64,000 nucleotides of DNA from an uncultured Solirubrobacteraceae bacterium (GCA_902806175.1 CADCVQ010000001.1:23049-87048), one strand, 5' to 3'; shown: positions 51,173-61,547, numbered from the stretch's first letter. Numbers and translations: made by a program. Notes: generated by a model from the sequence alone, not told the origin.

Positions 51173-52849
51173 ATGCACCAGCGCTCACGCCGTCGACTTG
51201 CAGTCATCGCGGCAGCCTCGACACTCGCCGGCGGTTCGCTGACGATCCTCACGACGGCCGCGACCGCGTCCGATCCGCCGCCGCGCGGCGCCCTGCAGGA
51301 ACGGGCCCTGCTCGACGGGCTGCTGTCAGGCTTGCTGGGCCAGATCGCCGGCGCCACCGTCGGCACGATCCAGGGCATCATCAGCGGCCTGACGCCCACG
51401 CAGGTCGGCGACCTCATCCAGAACGCGGCACCGGCGGATCTCCCGAACCTGCTCACGGCGGCCCAGAACAACAACCAGCTGGCTCCGGCGCTGGGAACGC
51501 TGACGGCCACCGAGACAGGCGACGTGCTGGCACCGCTCGGCGGCTCGACGCTCAGCACCCTGCTCGGCGGACTGAACCTCACCCAGCTCGCCGGCGCCCT
51601 CGGCACGCTCAGCGCCGGCGAGACCGCCGGCCTGCTCGACGGCGCGAGCGCCGCGCAGCTGACCACCCTGATGGGTGGCCTCAGCGGGCCGCAGCTCACG
51701 AGCGCACTCGGCGTCTTGTCGCCCGCTCAGGCCGGCGACGTGCTTGCGATCGCGAGCGTCGGCGACCTCACGCGCCTGCTCGGCGTCCTCGACGCGACGC
51801 AGCTGACCGGCATCCTCGCGACGCTCACCTCCGGCGAACTGGCGACCGTCGTCGACGGCCTCACCGCCGGCCAGACCGGCGACCTGCTCAGCCTCGCCGA
51901 CGCCACCCAGCTCACCGACCTGCTCGGCGCGCTGACGAGCGTCCAGCTCAGCAGCGCGCTCACCACGCTCGACCCGGCGACGCTGACGCAGATCGTCGGC
52001 GGCCTCGCGCCGGCGCAGATCAGCGGGCTGCTCGGCGCCGGCGGTACCACGAGCGTCATCGACGGTCTGCTGGGAACCGCGACCGGTCTCGGCGCCACGC
52101 CCGGCACGGCGCAGATCGACGGGCTCGTCGGCCAGCTGACCGCGCTGCTCGGCGGTGGTGTGCCGGGCGCCGGCGACCTCATCGACCTCGCGTCGCTGCT
52201 GGGCATCGTCAACCCGCTGCTGTCTCAGGCCGGCGTCGACAGCGGGCTGCTCGGCTCGCTGCGCACGACCGTCAACGGCGTTCTCGCGGTCGCACCGGCG
52301 CCGATCGCGGCGCCGCTGCAGAACATCGTCACGACGATCAACACCGTGCTGAGCCCGGTGACCGGCGGCGGCGGAACACCCGGCGGCACGACAACGACCC
52401 CGACGACGACGACCCCGACTACGACGACCCCGACCACGACGCCGACCACGACCACCACCCGCCCCGCGACCACGACCGCCCCGCGGCCGGGCACGACGAC
52501 AGCGGCACCGGCCGCCAAGCCCGGTCCCTTCCGCGCCGCGATCGGCACGATCAAGCTCTCCAAGAAGCGCACGAGCATGAAGTTCACGCTCAGCTGCCCG
52601 GCCTCGGCACCGAAGGGGTGCCTCGTGGCGCTCGGCGCGAAGATCGCCGGGCAGAAGGCGATCCGCAGCACGACGGTGGCGCTGGCGAGCGGCAGGTCGG
52701 CGCCGGTCACGGTGACGCTCTCCAAGAGCACGACCAAGCGCCTGAAGAAGAAGGGCGGATCGCTCACGGTCACCGCAAGGACCGCCCTCTCGACGCTGGC
52801 GCCATCGACACAGACCGTCAAGGTCAAGCGGCCGCAGGCCAGGCGCTGA
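51173..52849 (+). CDS. Secreted protein with 12-residue tandem repeats and Thr/Pro stalk
   Basis: The 558-residue product has a signal peptide (basic MHQRSRRR, then hydrophobic to about 31). Residues 71-287 form about 18 tandem 12-residue units with consensus GxL(S/T)xxQLxxLL, such as GGLSGPQLTSAL and GVLDATQLTGIL. A more irregular helical part follows, then a Thr/Pro-rich linker (about 404-450), then a basic C-terminal domain with Cys in LSCPASAPKGCLVAL. The layout suggests a surface-exposed helical repeat rod on a glycosylatable stalk. I know no named family for it. GGAAAGGA precedes ATG 51173. Confidence 0.75.
   Translation: MHQRSRRRLAVIAAASTLAGGSLTILTTAATASDPPPRGALQERALLDGLLSGLLGQIAGATVGTIQGIISGLTPTQVGDLIQNAAPADLPNLLTAAQNNNQLAPALGTLTATETGDVLAPLGGSTLSTLLGGLNLTQLAGALGTLSAGETAGLLDGASAAQLTTLMGGLSGPQLTSALGVLSPAQAGDVLAIASVGDLTRLLGVLDATQLTGILATLTSGELATVVDGLTAGQTGDLLSLADATQLTDLLGALTSVQLSSALTTLDPATLTQIVGGLAPAQISGLLGAGGTTSVIDGLLGTATGLGATPGTAQIDGLVGQLTALLGGGVPGAGDLIDLASLLGIVNPLLSQAGVDSGLLGSLRTTVNGVLAVAPAPIAAPLQNIVTTINTVLSPVTGGGGTPGGTTTTPTTTTPTTTTPTTTPTTTTTRPATTTAPRPGTTTAAPAAKPGPFRAAIGTIKLSKKRTSMKFTLSCPASAPKGCLVALGAKIAGQKAIRSTTVALASGRSAPVTVTLSKSTTKRLKKKGGSLTVTARTALSTLAPSTQTVKVKRPQARR
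51383..52033 (+). repeat. 36-base tandem repeat encoding dodecapeptides
   Basis: About 18 units of 36 bases encode the GxL(S/T)xxQLxxLL repeat. One unit near residues 95-107 has an extra codon. The DNA copies are diverged, so the array is old and not a recent expansion. Confidence 0.75.
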
Positions 52850-52878
52850 GCCGGCGCGCTCGCGGGTAACGCCCGCAC

Positions 52879-53859
52879 GTGCCCGGCATCGCGCAACATG
52901 GGAGCGACAGCGCGCCGATCCTCGTCGGCGGCGAGGCCCTGTACGACCTCGTCATCGATGCCGACGGCGCGCTGACGGGCCATCCCGGCGGCGGGCCGTT
53001 CAACACGGCCCGCACGATCGGACGCCTGCGCCAGCCGGTCGCGTTCCTCGGGCGACTGTCGACCGACCGCCTCGGAGCGACGCACGAGCGGATCCTCTGC
53101 GCCGACGGCGTCGTGCCGGACGCGATCGTCCACACCGACGACCCGACGATGCTCGCGCTTGCCAGCCTCGACGCGAGCGGCAGCGCGAGCTGGAGCTTCT
53201 ACGTCGACGGCACGGCCGCCGCGGGCCTGACGCGCGAGCGCGCGCTCGCCGCGCTGCCCGAGCGCGTCGCGGCGCTGCACGTCGGAACGCTCGGGCTCGT
53301 GCTCGAGCCGCTGGCGACGGCGCTCGAGGCGGTCGCCGAGCATCTCGCCGGCGAGACGATGATCGTCCTGGATCCGAACGTGCGCCCGCAGGTGATCGAC
53401 GACGAGCAGGCCTACCGCGCGCGGATCGAGCGCGTGATCGCGCACAGCGACCTCGTGAAGCTCAGCGAGGAAGACCTCGCGTGGCTTGATCGCGATCGTC
53501 CGCCGGCCGCCGCCGCGCAGGCGCTGCTCGAGCGCGGCCCGGCCGCGATCCTGGTGACGCGCGGCCCCGACGGCGCGACCGTCGTCAGTGCCGACGGCGA
53601 CACCGCGATCCAGCCCGTCCATGCCGAGGTCGTCGACACGATCGGTGCAGGCGACGCCTTCGGCGGCGCGTTTCTCGCCTGGTGGATCTCGCACGGGCTC
53701 GGCAGCAGCGACCTCGCGCGGGAGGATCTCGTCGCCGAGGCGGCGCGCTTCGGTGCCGTCGTGGCGGCGCGCACCGTGGCGAGCGCCGGCGCGTCGCCGC
53801 CGCAGCTGCCGGCGCAGGTCGCCGGGCACCCGCTGGACATCGCGAGCCTCGCTCAGTAG
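52879..53859 (+). CDS. PfkB-family carbohydrate kinase
   Basis: The 326-residue product has the N-terminal Gly-Gly motif (GGGPFNTARTIGRL), sugar-binding residues near GEALYDLVIDADG, and the C-terminal catalytic DTIGAGDAFGGAFLAWW with the general-base Asp. LILD-like IVLDPNVRPQ is also typical. Fructokinase or a related sugar kinase is likely; the sugar cannot be assigned. GTG 52879 is the start. Its end overlaps the opposing small gene by seven bases. Confidence 0.88.
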   Translation: MPGIAQHGSDSAPILVGGEALYDLVIDADGALTGHPGGGPFNTARTIGRLRQPVAFLGRLSTDRLGATHERILCADGVVPDAIVHTDDPTMLALASLDASGSASWSFYVDGTAAAGLTRERALAALPERVAALHVGTLGLVLEPLATALEAVAEHLAGETMIVLDPNVRPQVIDDEQAYRARIERVIAHSDLVKLSEEDLAWLDRDRPPAAAAQALLERGPAAILVTRGPDGATVVSADGDTAIQPVHAEVVDTIGAGDAFGGAFLAWWISHGLGSSDLAREDLVAEAARFGAVVAARTVASAGASPPQLPAQVAGHPLDIASLAQ

Positions 53860-54113
53860 CCGCCGCGCCAGGTTCCTTCAACCGGCTTGGGCGCCAGCAC
53901 GTCCCAGCCCTCGATGACGTGGTCGACGCGCCCGTTCTGCGCGAACGCCGTCTGCGCCCTGCCGTTGAAGGTGAAGGTGATCTCCTGCATGCCCGACGGC
54001 TGCACGTCGACGCCGTAGACGTGGTCGACCTCGATGTCGTGCTCCTTGAGGAGCTTGTGGGCGCGATCCTGATCGGAGCCCTCCTCGTAGCGACCGGTCA
54101 TCTTGATCGGCAT
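53853..54113 (-). CDS. Small soluble protein of unknown function
   Basis: The 86-residue product reads MPIKMTGRYEEGSDQDRAHK at the N-terminus and FTFNGRAQTAFAQNGRVDHV in the middle, an alpha/beta mix with no signal peptide. No family is recognised. ATG 54113 is supported by a TACCCT box six bases upstream. It stands between the PfkB gene and the ABC-2 operon; the operon ends 52 bases upstream on the same strand. Confidence 0.65.
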   Translation of the reverse strand: MPIKMTGRYEEGSDQDRAHKLLKEHDIEVDHVYGVDVQPSGMQEITFTFNGRAQTAFAQNGRVDHVIEGWDVLAPKPVEGTWRGGY

Positions 54114-54119
54114 GCGCCG

Positions 54120-54125
54120 AGGGTA
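54120..54125 (-). promoter_or_regulatory. Leaderless -10 element before the 54113 gene
   Basis: On the minus strand TACCCT is followed by six bases and ATG 54113. Confidence 0.5.
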
Positions 54126-54165
54126 CCGCCGCAGCGCGCGCCGCGGCAACTGCCAACGGCGCGCT

Positions 54166-54902
54166 TCAGACGAGGTCGCCGCCGCGCAGCCGCGCGGCGG
54201 CCGCGGCGAAGAACGCGCCGATCCAGCCGAGCATGACGAGCACCGCGACGCCCGGCGCGAGCAGGTTCTCGGTGTCCTCGCCGTCGAATCCGGCGACCTG
54301 GATGATGCCGCTGGGCGCGCCCTGCGTGGGCCCGAACCTGCCGTAGTCCGGGGCCAGGCCGAGCAGCGTCGGCTCGAGCACGAACGCGGCGAACAGCACG
54401 CCGATGATCGCCGCGACCTGGTTGCGCACGACGGCGCCGATCCCGACGCCCAGCGCGCCGACGAGCGCCGCCACGAGCAGGTTGCGCCACAGCACGTCGA
54501 CGAGGTCCGCGAGGTCGGCGGTCTCCTTGTCGCGCAGCGACAGGATGACCGTGCCGACGAGCATGATCGTCAGCGTCACGATCAGCGACAGCAGCGCTCC
54601 GGCCGCCGCGTAGGACAGCATCTTCGCAGCGAGCAGCCTGATCCGGTCGGGCGCCGCGAGGACCGTGCTCGTGATCGTCCGGTGGCGCCACTCGCCGGCC
54701 ATGCCGATGACGCCGAGCAGGACGATGAACAAGCCGGTGAAGTCGGCGGTGAAGAGGTTGCGCACGTCGTTGTCGTTGAACTCGTCCGCCAGGATCGAGA
54801 CGAGCACGACGACGAGCAGCGACAGCGCGAGCGCCGCGGCGACGAGCGCGACGAAGGTCCGCGTCGTGCGCAGCTTCAGCAACTCGGCCTGCAGCAGTGC
54901 GC

Positions 54903-54906
<4 letters not shown>
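54166..54906 (-). CDS. ABC-2 type transporter permease
   Basis: The 246-residue permease has six membrane helices (about 18-38, 55-72, 95-120, 140-160, 166-186 and 220-240) and the ABC-2 segment GEWRHRTITSTVLAAPDRIR after helix 2. MSALLQAELLKLRTTR at the N-terminus is typical of the NatB/BcrB-like branch. Its ATG overlaps the ATPase stop (ATGA at 54903-54906). With that ATPase it should form an exporter; the cargo is unknown. Confidence 0.88.
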
Positions 54907-55805
<899 letters not shown>

Positions 55806-55869
55806 TGGCGGCGCATGATGGCGCATCGGCGCGCCCGGGCGCGCGGTGCTTTGGTGAACGCCGCCCGAT

Positions 55870-56778
55870 TCACAGAATCAGACATGGGTTGAACGGCAGA
55901 TATCGGTCAAGCTTCGCCCACGGGCCGTCGGCCAGAAAGAGGCAGTAGAACGGGTCGATCCGAAAACCGCGCTCACCGACGAGCCAGTCGACCGCCGTGC
56001 GGGCGCTGAGCGGCAGCGTCAGGTCCACGCTCTGCAGCCCGGCAGCGTGCGCCGCACCCTCGAGGTGGGCGAGCGCCGCGGGCATGTGCTCGGGCTCCAG
56101 CGCGCCGACAGGGCCGCCGAAGCCGTCGGCGTTGAACTCAAACGCGTACGCCACCGCCCGATCGCCGCGGCGCAGGACGACGGCTCGCCGGTCGGCGAGC
56201 ATGAATCTGACGTCGGGCTCGCGCGCGTGCCCGAGCAGTTGGGCCTCGAGCGCGAGGATCTCCTCGAGCGTCGCGGGCGCGACGTCATAGCCGGCGGGCG
56301 GCGCGATCGGCCGCGGCGTGGCGGTGACGTCGACGCCGGTGCTCTGGTGGCCGACGCCGAAGCGCAGATACAGCGCGACCGCCGGCGCGTCGACCGTGGC
56401 GATGATCGCGCGGTGCTCGCCGAGCCCGGGCGGGAACGTGCGCTCCAGCAGCGCGCGCCCCAGGCCCGCCACGCGCGCGCCGGGCGCGACGAAGAACTCC
56501 GTCAGCTCGAGCGTGCCGCCGCGCAGGACGGAGCGCGCATAGCCGAGCGCCGCGCCGTCGCGCGGATCCTCCGCGATCCACCATCGCGCCGACGTCGCCG
56601 CGAGATGGGCGAAGAGCGCCTCGTAGGCGGGCCACAGCGCGTCGGGATCGGGCGCCAGGGCCGCCGGCTCCTTGTAGCCCAGGCGCGCGAGGAGGTCGGC
56701 GAGCGAGCGGCGAAAGAGCGCGAAGCAGGCGCGGCTGTCGGCGGCGGCGGCGGGGCGGATGTCGACGGAGGCGCTCAT
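55870..56778 (-). CDS. Double GNAT-family acetyltransferase
   Basis: The 302-residue product has an N-terminal GNAT domain with FVAPGARVAGLGRALLERTF (acetyl-CoA loop, near 115-135) and a second, divergent GNAT-like half from about 165 to the end (EPEHMPAALAHLEGAAHAAG). The pair resembles mycothiol-synthase-like or other tandem GNAT proteins, but no specific substrate can be given. ATG 56778 begins the domain; the frame continues upstream without coding character. A TAGTGT box 13 bases upstream may be its -10. Confidence 0.82.
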   Translation of the reverse strand: MSASVDIRPAAAADSRACFALFRRSLADLLARLGYKEPAALAPDPDALWPAYEALFAHLAATSARWWIAEDPRDGAALGYARSVLRGGTLELTEFFVAPGARVAGLGRALLERTFPPGLGEHRAIIATVDAPAVALYLRFGVGHQSTGVDVTATPRPIAPPAGYDVAPATLEEILALEAQLLGHAREPDVRFMLADRRAVVLRRGDRAVAYAFEFNADGFGGPVGALEPEHMPAALAHLEGAAHAAGLQSVDLTLPLSARTAVDWLVGERGFRIDPFYCLFLADGPWAKLDRYLPFNPCLIL

Positions 56779-56828
56779 CGCTGTAGCGTCGACACTAATG
56801 GCAGCGCTCCCGCCTGCGCGAGCGCTCG

Positions 56829-58013
56829 CTACGCGCTGAGCTCGCGCTCCAGCGGCGTTCTGAAGCGCGGCGTCACCCGCGCCTCGCCGACCCACGCGCG
56901 CAGGCGCTCGGCCTCGTCGGCGATCGCGCGCTCGGCCTCGGCGCCGACGTCCTCGAGCAGGCGGACGACGACCTCGCCGCCGTCCCTGCGCTGCGCCCAG
57001 CCGCCGACGATGCGCCCGTCACACCAGATCGTCGGGCCGATGTTGCCGCTGCGGTCAAAGCACCGCGCGCGGTGCTCGCCGAGATACCAGGAGCGCTCCT
57101 GCCAGCCCATCGGCGCGGGATCGAGCGCCGGCAGCAGCGCGACCCAGGGCTGATCGGGTGCGCCGACGGGAGCCTCGTCGCCGGCGAGCACGAGCGCGGC
57201 AGTGCCGTCGGCGAGCGCCACGTCGGCGACGTCGAGCCGCGCGAGCGAGCGCTTGACGAGCCCCGTCGTCCAGCCCGTCCACCACTTCAGGTCGGCGAGC
57301 GTCCCCGGGCCGAACGCAGCCAGCCAGCGGCGCACGAGCTGGGCGGCGGCGTCGTCCGTGTCGAGATCGCCGATCGCGCTCCCCAGCCAGGTGTCCAGCG
57401 GCGCCCAGCGATACAGCGTGCTCGTCCAGGAGCCCAGCGGCCGGCCACGCACGATCCGCCCGTCGGCGGCGAGCAGGAAGAGCACCTTCGTCGCGACGCC
57501 CTGGACCGCGCCGTAGGGCTTGTCCGGGGCGACGTGGATCTTCTCGCGCAGGGCGCCAACATCCTGGCCGAGCTCCTGCGCGGTCGCCTCGCCGCGAGCG
57601 CGCAGCGCCGCCTCGACGGCGTCCTCGGTCGCGCGCATCCAGCGCGCGCCGTCGTCGGTGATGCCCGCCGCCTCCAGCAGCGCCGCGAAGCGCTTGCGCT
57701 CGCCCGGGATCAGCGCCCGCGTCGAGGACGCCTGCACGACCGCCACGAGATCGGCCGGCACGACGAACATCGTGCGGCGCATCCCGAGGATCCGCACGAC
57801 CGAGCGCTCCTCGTAGAGCGCCGCCTCGATCGCCTGCACCGACGACGATGCCAGGCGCGCGCGGGCCGCGAGGAAGACGGTCGCCGGATCGCTCGCATGC
57901 AGGCCGCCGAGCGTGCCGGCGAGGGCCGCCACGTCGGCGTGGCGCGCCTGCGGCGCGAGCCCGTGTCGCAGCGCCAGGCGCGCGCGTCGCTCGGCGTCGC
58001 CGATCGTCCTCAC
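56829..58013 (-). CDS. HTH_42 winged-helix DNA-binding protein (YcaQ/AlkX-like)
   Basis: The 394-residue product begins RRARLALRHGLAPQARHADV and has three winged-helix units, with SVVRILGMRRTMFVVPADLV, GRPLGSWTSTLYRWAPLDTW and WTGWTTGLVKRSLARL. The C-terminal LLPALDPAPMGWQERSWYL matches the end motif of this family. The E. coli relative YcaQ is a DNA glycosylase for interstrand crosslinks; actinobacterial members are mostly untested. GTG 58013 is preferred, with TACGCT eight bases upstream. Confidence 0.87.
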   Translation of the reverse strand: MRTIGDAERRARLALRHGLAPQARHADVAALAGTLGGLHASDPATVFLAARARLASSSVQAIEAALYEERSVVRILGMRRTMFVVPADLVAVVQASSTRALIPGERKRFAALLEAAGITDDGARWMRATEDAVEAALRARGEATAQELGQDVGALREKIHVAPDKPYGAVQGVATKVLFLLAADGRIVRGRPLGSWTSTLYRWAPLDTWLGSAIGDLDTDDAAAQLVRRWLAAFGPGTLADLKWWTGWTTGLVKRSLARLDVADVALADGTAALVLAGDEAPVGAPDQPWVALLPALDPAPMGWQERSWYLGEHRARCFDRSGNIGPTIWCDGRIVGGWAQRRDGGEVVVRLLEDVGAEAERAIADEAERLRAWVGEARVTPRFRTPLERELSA

Positions 58014-58021
58014 GCTGCGGC

Positions 58022-58027
58022 AGCGTA
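58022..58027 (-). promoter_or_regulatory. Near-leaderless -10 element of the HTH_42 gene
   Basis: On the minus strand TACGCT is followed by eight bases and GTG 58013. Confidence 0.45.
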
Positions 58028-58048
58028 CGCCCGCGCCGCGGCCGGCGG

Positions 58049-59470
58049 TCAGTCGCTGCGCACGCCGCGCGCGGGCGGCAACAGCGGCGGCGCGACCGCG
58101 ACGCCGTCGCGACCGTGCTCCTTGACGTGGTAGAGCGCCTGGTCGGCGCGCAGCAGCACGCGGTCGGGGACGTCGCCGGGCTCGATCGCCGCGACGCCGA
58201 AGCTCGCCGTCGTGCGCAGCTCGTGACCGTCCGTGATGTGGATGCGCTCGCGGATCGCCTTGGCGATCCCCTCCGCCGCGCGGCGTGCGTGCTCGCGGTT
58301 GGCCTGCGGCAGGAGGATCGCGAACTCGTCGCCGCCGAGCCGCGCGACGAGGTCGCTGCGGCGCACGCGGCTGCGCAGGACCTCGGCGATGTTCTTCAGC
58401 AGCTCGTCGCCGACACCGTGGCCGAGCGAGTCGTTCGTCGCCTTGAAGTTGTCGAGGTCGAGCAGCACGAGGCACGCGCGGTGGCCGTAGCGTTCGGTGA
58501 GCGCCACGGCCTGTGCGAGCTCCTTCTCCAGGCGGCGGCGGTTGAGCAGCCCGGTGAGCGGGTCGTGGTCGGCGAGGTGCTGGAGCTCGTCGAGTGTGCG
58601 CTTGCGCTCGGTGACGTCCTCGATCTGCGCGATGAAGTAGTCCGGTGAGCCGCTCGCGCCGGACACGAACGACAGGCTGATGTTGACCCACACGAGGTGT
58701 CCCTCCGCGTGCAGGAAGCGCTTCTCGTATTGCGTGCTGCGACGATTTCCCGCGACGACCTGGCGCACGAGATGGGCATCGGCGTCACGGTCCTCCTCGA
58801 GGGTCAGCTCCCGCAGGCTCAGCCCGAGCACGGTTTCGCGGCGATGGCCGACAAGCTCGCACAGCGCGCTGTTGACGTCGATGAAGCGTCCCTTCAGGGA
58901 GACGATCGCCATGCCGATCGGCGCGCTGTCGAAGCTCGAGCGAAACCGCTGCACCGCCTCGCGCGCCTCGTCGCGCAGGCTGCCGTTCAGCCAGCCTGCG
59001 ACGATGCCGGCGCCGCCGACGAGCGCGACGAACACGACGTGGCCGGCGCTCGGCTCGCCGGCGCGGTCGCTGATGATGTGCGTCGCGACCACAACCGCCA
59101 CGGTGAGCAGCAGCAGCGACGTGTCCTCGTAGAGCATGAGCAGCGCGAGCACGAGGAAGGGGTGCGACCAGGCGGCGGTCGCGCCGTCCCACAGCGCCAC
59201 GAGCCCCACCGACGTGCTCAGCAGACCGGCGGCGACCGCGGCGCTCTGCAGGCGCCGCGGGAGCCTGCGGACATGTGCCACGGCGGCGAAGGCGACGATC
59301 GCGAGGACGTACGGCGCGATCGTCGCGAACTGCTCCGCGCGCGCCGCCCCGAACAGGGCCAGCGCGCCCGCGTGCGTCCAGAGGATCAGGCGCAGCCAGC
59401 GCTGACGCTCGTCCCAGACGTCATCGGGAAGTCCGGCTCGCGGCGAGAACCCAAAGCGGAGGCGCCCCAT
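58049..59470 (-). CDS. PAS-GGDEF diguanylate cyclase with membrane helices
   Basis: The 473-residue protein has five or six membrane helices (about 25-175), a PAS domain at about 185-300 (FDSAPIGMAIVSLKGRFIDV, YFIAQIEDVTERK) and a GGDEF domain with the intact site [15 protein letters not shown] and LDLDNFKATNDSLGHGVGDE. Here GG(D/E)EF is preserved, so cyclase activity is expected. The PAS domain is the likely sensor. No EAL or HD-GYP is fused. It lies 35 bases upstream of the HTH_42 gene, which has its own -10 box. Confidence 0.92.
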   Translation of the reverse strand: MGRLRFGFSPRAGLPDDVWDERQRWLRLILWTHAGALALFGAARAEQFATIAPYVLAIVAFAAVAHVRRLPRRLQSAAVAAGLLSTSVGLVALWDGATAAWSHPFLVLALLMLYEDTSLLLLTVAVVVATHIISDRAGEPSAGHVVFVALVGGAGIVAGWLNGSLRDEAREAVQRFRSSFDSAPIGMAIVSLKGRFIDVNSALCELVGHRRETVLGLSLRELTLEEDRDADAHLVRQVVAGNRRSTQYEKRFLHAEGHLVWVNISLSFVSGASGSPDYFIAQIEDVTERKRTLDELQHLADHDPLTGLLNRRRLEKELAQAVALTERYGHRACLVLLDLDNFKATNDSLGHGVGDELLKNIAEVLRSRVRRSDLVARLGGDEFAILLPQANREHARRAAEGIAKAIRERIHITDGHELRTTASFGVAAIEPGDVPDRVLLRADQALYHVKEHGRDGVAVAPPLLPPARGVRSD

Positions 59471-59550
59471 ACGGACGAATCGGCAGAACGGCGGCGCGCC
59501 TGTAGGGCAAATGGTGTTTGCGACGGCGCGCGCGGGGCACTCCCCTCTCG

Positions 59551-60417
59551 ATGACCCGCCCGCGCGCCCACGCCGTGACCGAGTCGATCGCCGCCATCAC
59601 TGCGCTTGACGCTCCGGCGAAGGCGATCGCCAAGCAGTTTCGCAGCCTGCTTCCTCCCGGCGCCGTCAAGGACGCCCTCAGCGGCACCTGGCTGGGTCAT
59701 GCGCTGCATCCGCTGCTGACCGACGTCCCGATCGGGACGTGGACGAGCGCAACGCTGCTAGACCTCGTCGGAGGCCGCGCGAGCCGGCCGGCGGCGCAGA
59801 AGCTCGTCGGCATCGGGCTTGCCGCGGCGGCGCCGACGGCGCTGACGGGCTGGACGGAGTGGGCGGACAGCGAGCCCGGCAACGACCACGTGCGGCGGAT
59901 CGGCATGGTGCACGCCATCTCCAACGTCACCGCCATCGCGCTCTACGGCGCGTCGTTCGCGGCACGGCGGCGCGGCGCGCACACGACCGGCGTGCTGTTC
60001 GGTCTTGCCGGCGCCGGCGCGATGGGCGCCGGCGGATTTCTCGGCGGCGATCTCTCCTACACCCTCGGCGTCGGCGTCAACCAGACGCTCTTCGACGAGG
60101 ACCCGTCGGACTGGACCCCCGTTCTCGACGCGAGCATGCTCGTCGACGACCGTCCGATGCAGGCGCTCGCCGGCGAGATCCCGCTGATGATCGTCAAGCG
60201 CAACGGCACGATCCACGCGCTCGCCGACCGCTGCTCGCATCGCGGCGGCCCCCTGCACGAGGGCGAACTGGAAGGCGACTGCATCACCTGCCCGTGGCAC
60301 GGGACGCGCTTTCGCCTCGAGGACGGCTCGGTCGAGCGCGGCCCCGCCGCGTACCTGCAGCCGGTCTACGAGGCGCGCGTCAACGACGGGCGCATCGAGG
60401 TGCGCCCGACCCCGTAG
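59551..60417 (+). CDS. DUF2231-Rieske [2Fe-2S] fusion protein
   Basis: The 288-residue product joins a membrane DUF2231 domain (about 35-175; SGTWLGHALHPLLTDVPIGT and further helices) to a C-terminal Rieske ferredoxin-like domain (about 190-288). Cluster ligands are seen as CSHRGGPLHEG and CPWHGTRF. I infer a membrane-anchored electron carrier. ATG 59551 is preferred to an upstream in-frame start because it is followed directly by the conserved region. It converges on the alcohol dehydrogenase gene. Confidence 0.88.
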   Translation: MTRPRAHAVTESIAAITALDAPAKAIAKQFRSLLPPGAVKDALSGTWLGHALHPLLTDVPIGTWTSATLLDLVGGRASRPAAQKLVGIGLAAAAPTALTGWTEWADSEPGNDHVRRIGMVHAISNVTAIALYGASFAARRRGAHTTGVLFGLAGAGAMGAGGFLGGDLSYTLGVGVNQTLFDEDPSDWTPVLDASMLVDDRPMQALAGEIPLMIVKRNGTIHALADRCSHRGGPLHEGELEGDCITCPWHGTRFRLEDGSVERGPAAYLQPVYEARVNDGRIEVRPTP

Positions 60418-60432
60418 CGCCGCGCGCGCCGC

Positions 60433-61539
60433 TCAGCCGAAGTCGATCACGCTGCGGATGCCGTCCTGGGCCTCCATCAGCTCAAAGCCGCTGTTGACGT
60501 CGTCGAGGCCGATCCGGTGTGAGAGAAACGCGTCGACGTCGATGTCGCCGTCGAGGTAGCGCTGGACGAGCAACGGCACCTGGTCGCGGCCCTTGACGCC
60601 GCCAAACGACGACCCCGCGACGCGCCGGCCGGTGATCAGCAGGCGCGGGACGATCGCGATGGTCTCTCCTTTGCCGGCGACGCCGCACATCGTCGCCAGG
60701 CCCCAGCCCATCCGCGCCGACTCGACCGCCTGGCGCATCACCGACACGAGGCCGGTCGCCTCGATCGTGTAGTCGGCGCCGAAGCCGCCGGTCATGTCGA
60801 GGATCTCCTGCACGGTGTCCGAACCGCCGAGCAGCGTGTCGGTCGCGCCCTGATGGCGCGCCATCTGCAGGCGCTCGTCGGAGAGGTCGACGCAGACGAT
60901 CCGCTCGGCGCCCTGCAGGCGCGCGCCGGCGACGGCGCCGAGGCCGACCATGCCCGCGCCGAATACGACGACGGTCGAGCCCTGCTGCACCTTCGCGGTG
61001 AACATCGCGGCGCCGAGGCCGGTCGACAGGCCGCACGCGAACAGGCAGGCACGATCCAGCGGCGCCTCGCGCGAGACCTTCGCCAGCGCGATCTGCGGCA
61101 TGACGGTGTACTCGGCGAACGTCGAGGTGCCCATGAAGTGGCGGATCGGCTCGCCGTCGCGTGACAGCCGCGTCGTGCCGTCGGGCAGGTGGCCCTTGCC
61201 CTGCTGGTCGCGGATCGCGAGGCAGATGTTCGTCTTGGGGCTGACGCAGTGCACGCACTCCCGGCACTGCGGCGAGAACAGCGTCACGACGTGGTCGCCG
61301 ACCTGCAGCGAATCGACGTCGTCGCCGATCGCCTCGACGACGCCCGCCCCCTCGTGGCCGAGGACCGTCGGCGCGTAGCCCGACGGGTCGACGCCCGAAG
61401 CCGTGTACATGTCGGTGTGACAGACGCCGCACGCGACGAGCCGCACGAGGACCTCCCCCGCCTTCGGCTCCGCCAGGTCGAGCTCCTGCACGACGAGGGG
61501 CTGCCCGAACTGCTCCAGCACCGCCGCACGCATCCGCAT
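60433..61539 (-). CDS. Zinc-dependent alcohol dehydrogenase, class III-like
   Basis: The 368-residue MDR enzyme has catalytic zinc ligands in CGVCHTDMYTASG and LGHEGAGVVEAIG, the structural zinc Cys cluster in SPQCRECVHCVSPKTNICL and the NAD-binding VVFGAGMVGLGAVAGARLQG. It resembles the class III/NDMA-dependent group that acts on alcohols or thiol-formaldehyde adducts. ATG 61539 is chosen because the TTG three codons upstream overlaps the promoter; ATG 61533 is also possible. It converges on the Rieske gene with a 15-base gap. Confidence 0.92.
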   Translation of the reverse strand: MRMRAAVLEQFGQPLVVQELDLAEPKAGEVLVRLVACGVCHTDMYTASGVDPSGYAPTVLGHEGAGVVEAIGDDVDSLQVGDHVVTLFSPQCRECVHCVSPKTNICLAIRDQQGKGHLPDGTTRLSRDGEPIRHFMGTSTFAEYTVMPQIALAKVSREAPLDRACLFACGLSTGLGAAMFTAKVQQGSTVVVFGAGMVGLGAVAGARLQGAERIVCVDLSDERLQMARHQGATDTLLGGSDTVQEILDMTGGFGADYTIEATGLVSVMRQAVESARMGWGLATMCGVAGKGETIAIVPRLLITGRRVAGSSFGGVKGRDQVPLLVQRYLDGDIDVDAFLSHRIGLDDVNSGFELMEAQDGIRSVIDFG

Positions 61540-61547
61540 GGGCGGCA

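Noticed and set aside
52386..52510. The ACGACSACC-rich stretch as a CRISPR or mobile repeat.
   Set aside because: It encodes the in-frame Thr/Pro linker of the secreted repeat protein and has no spacers or terminal repeats.
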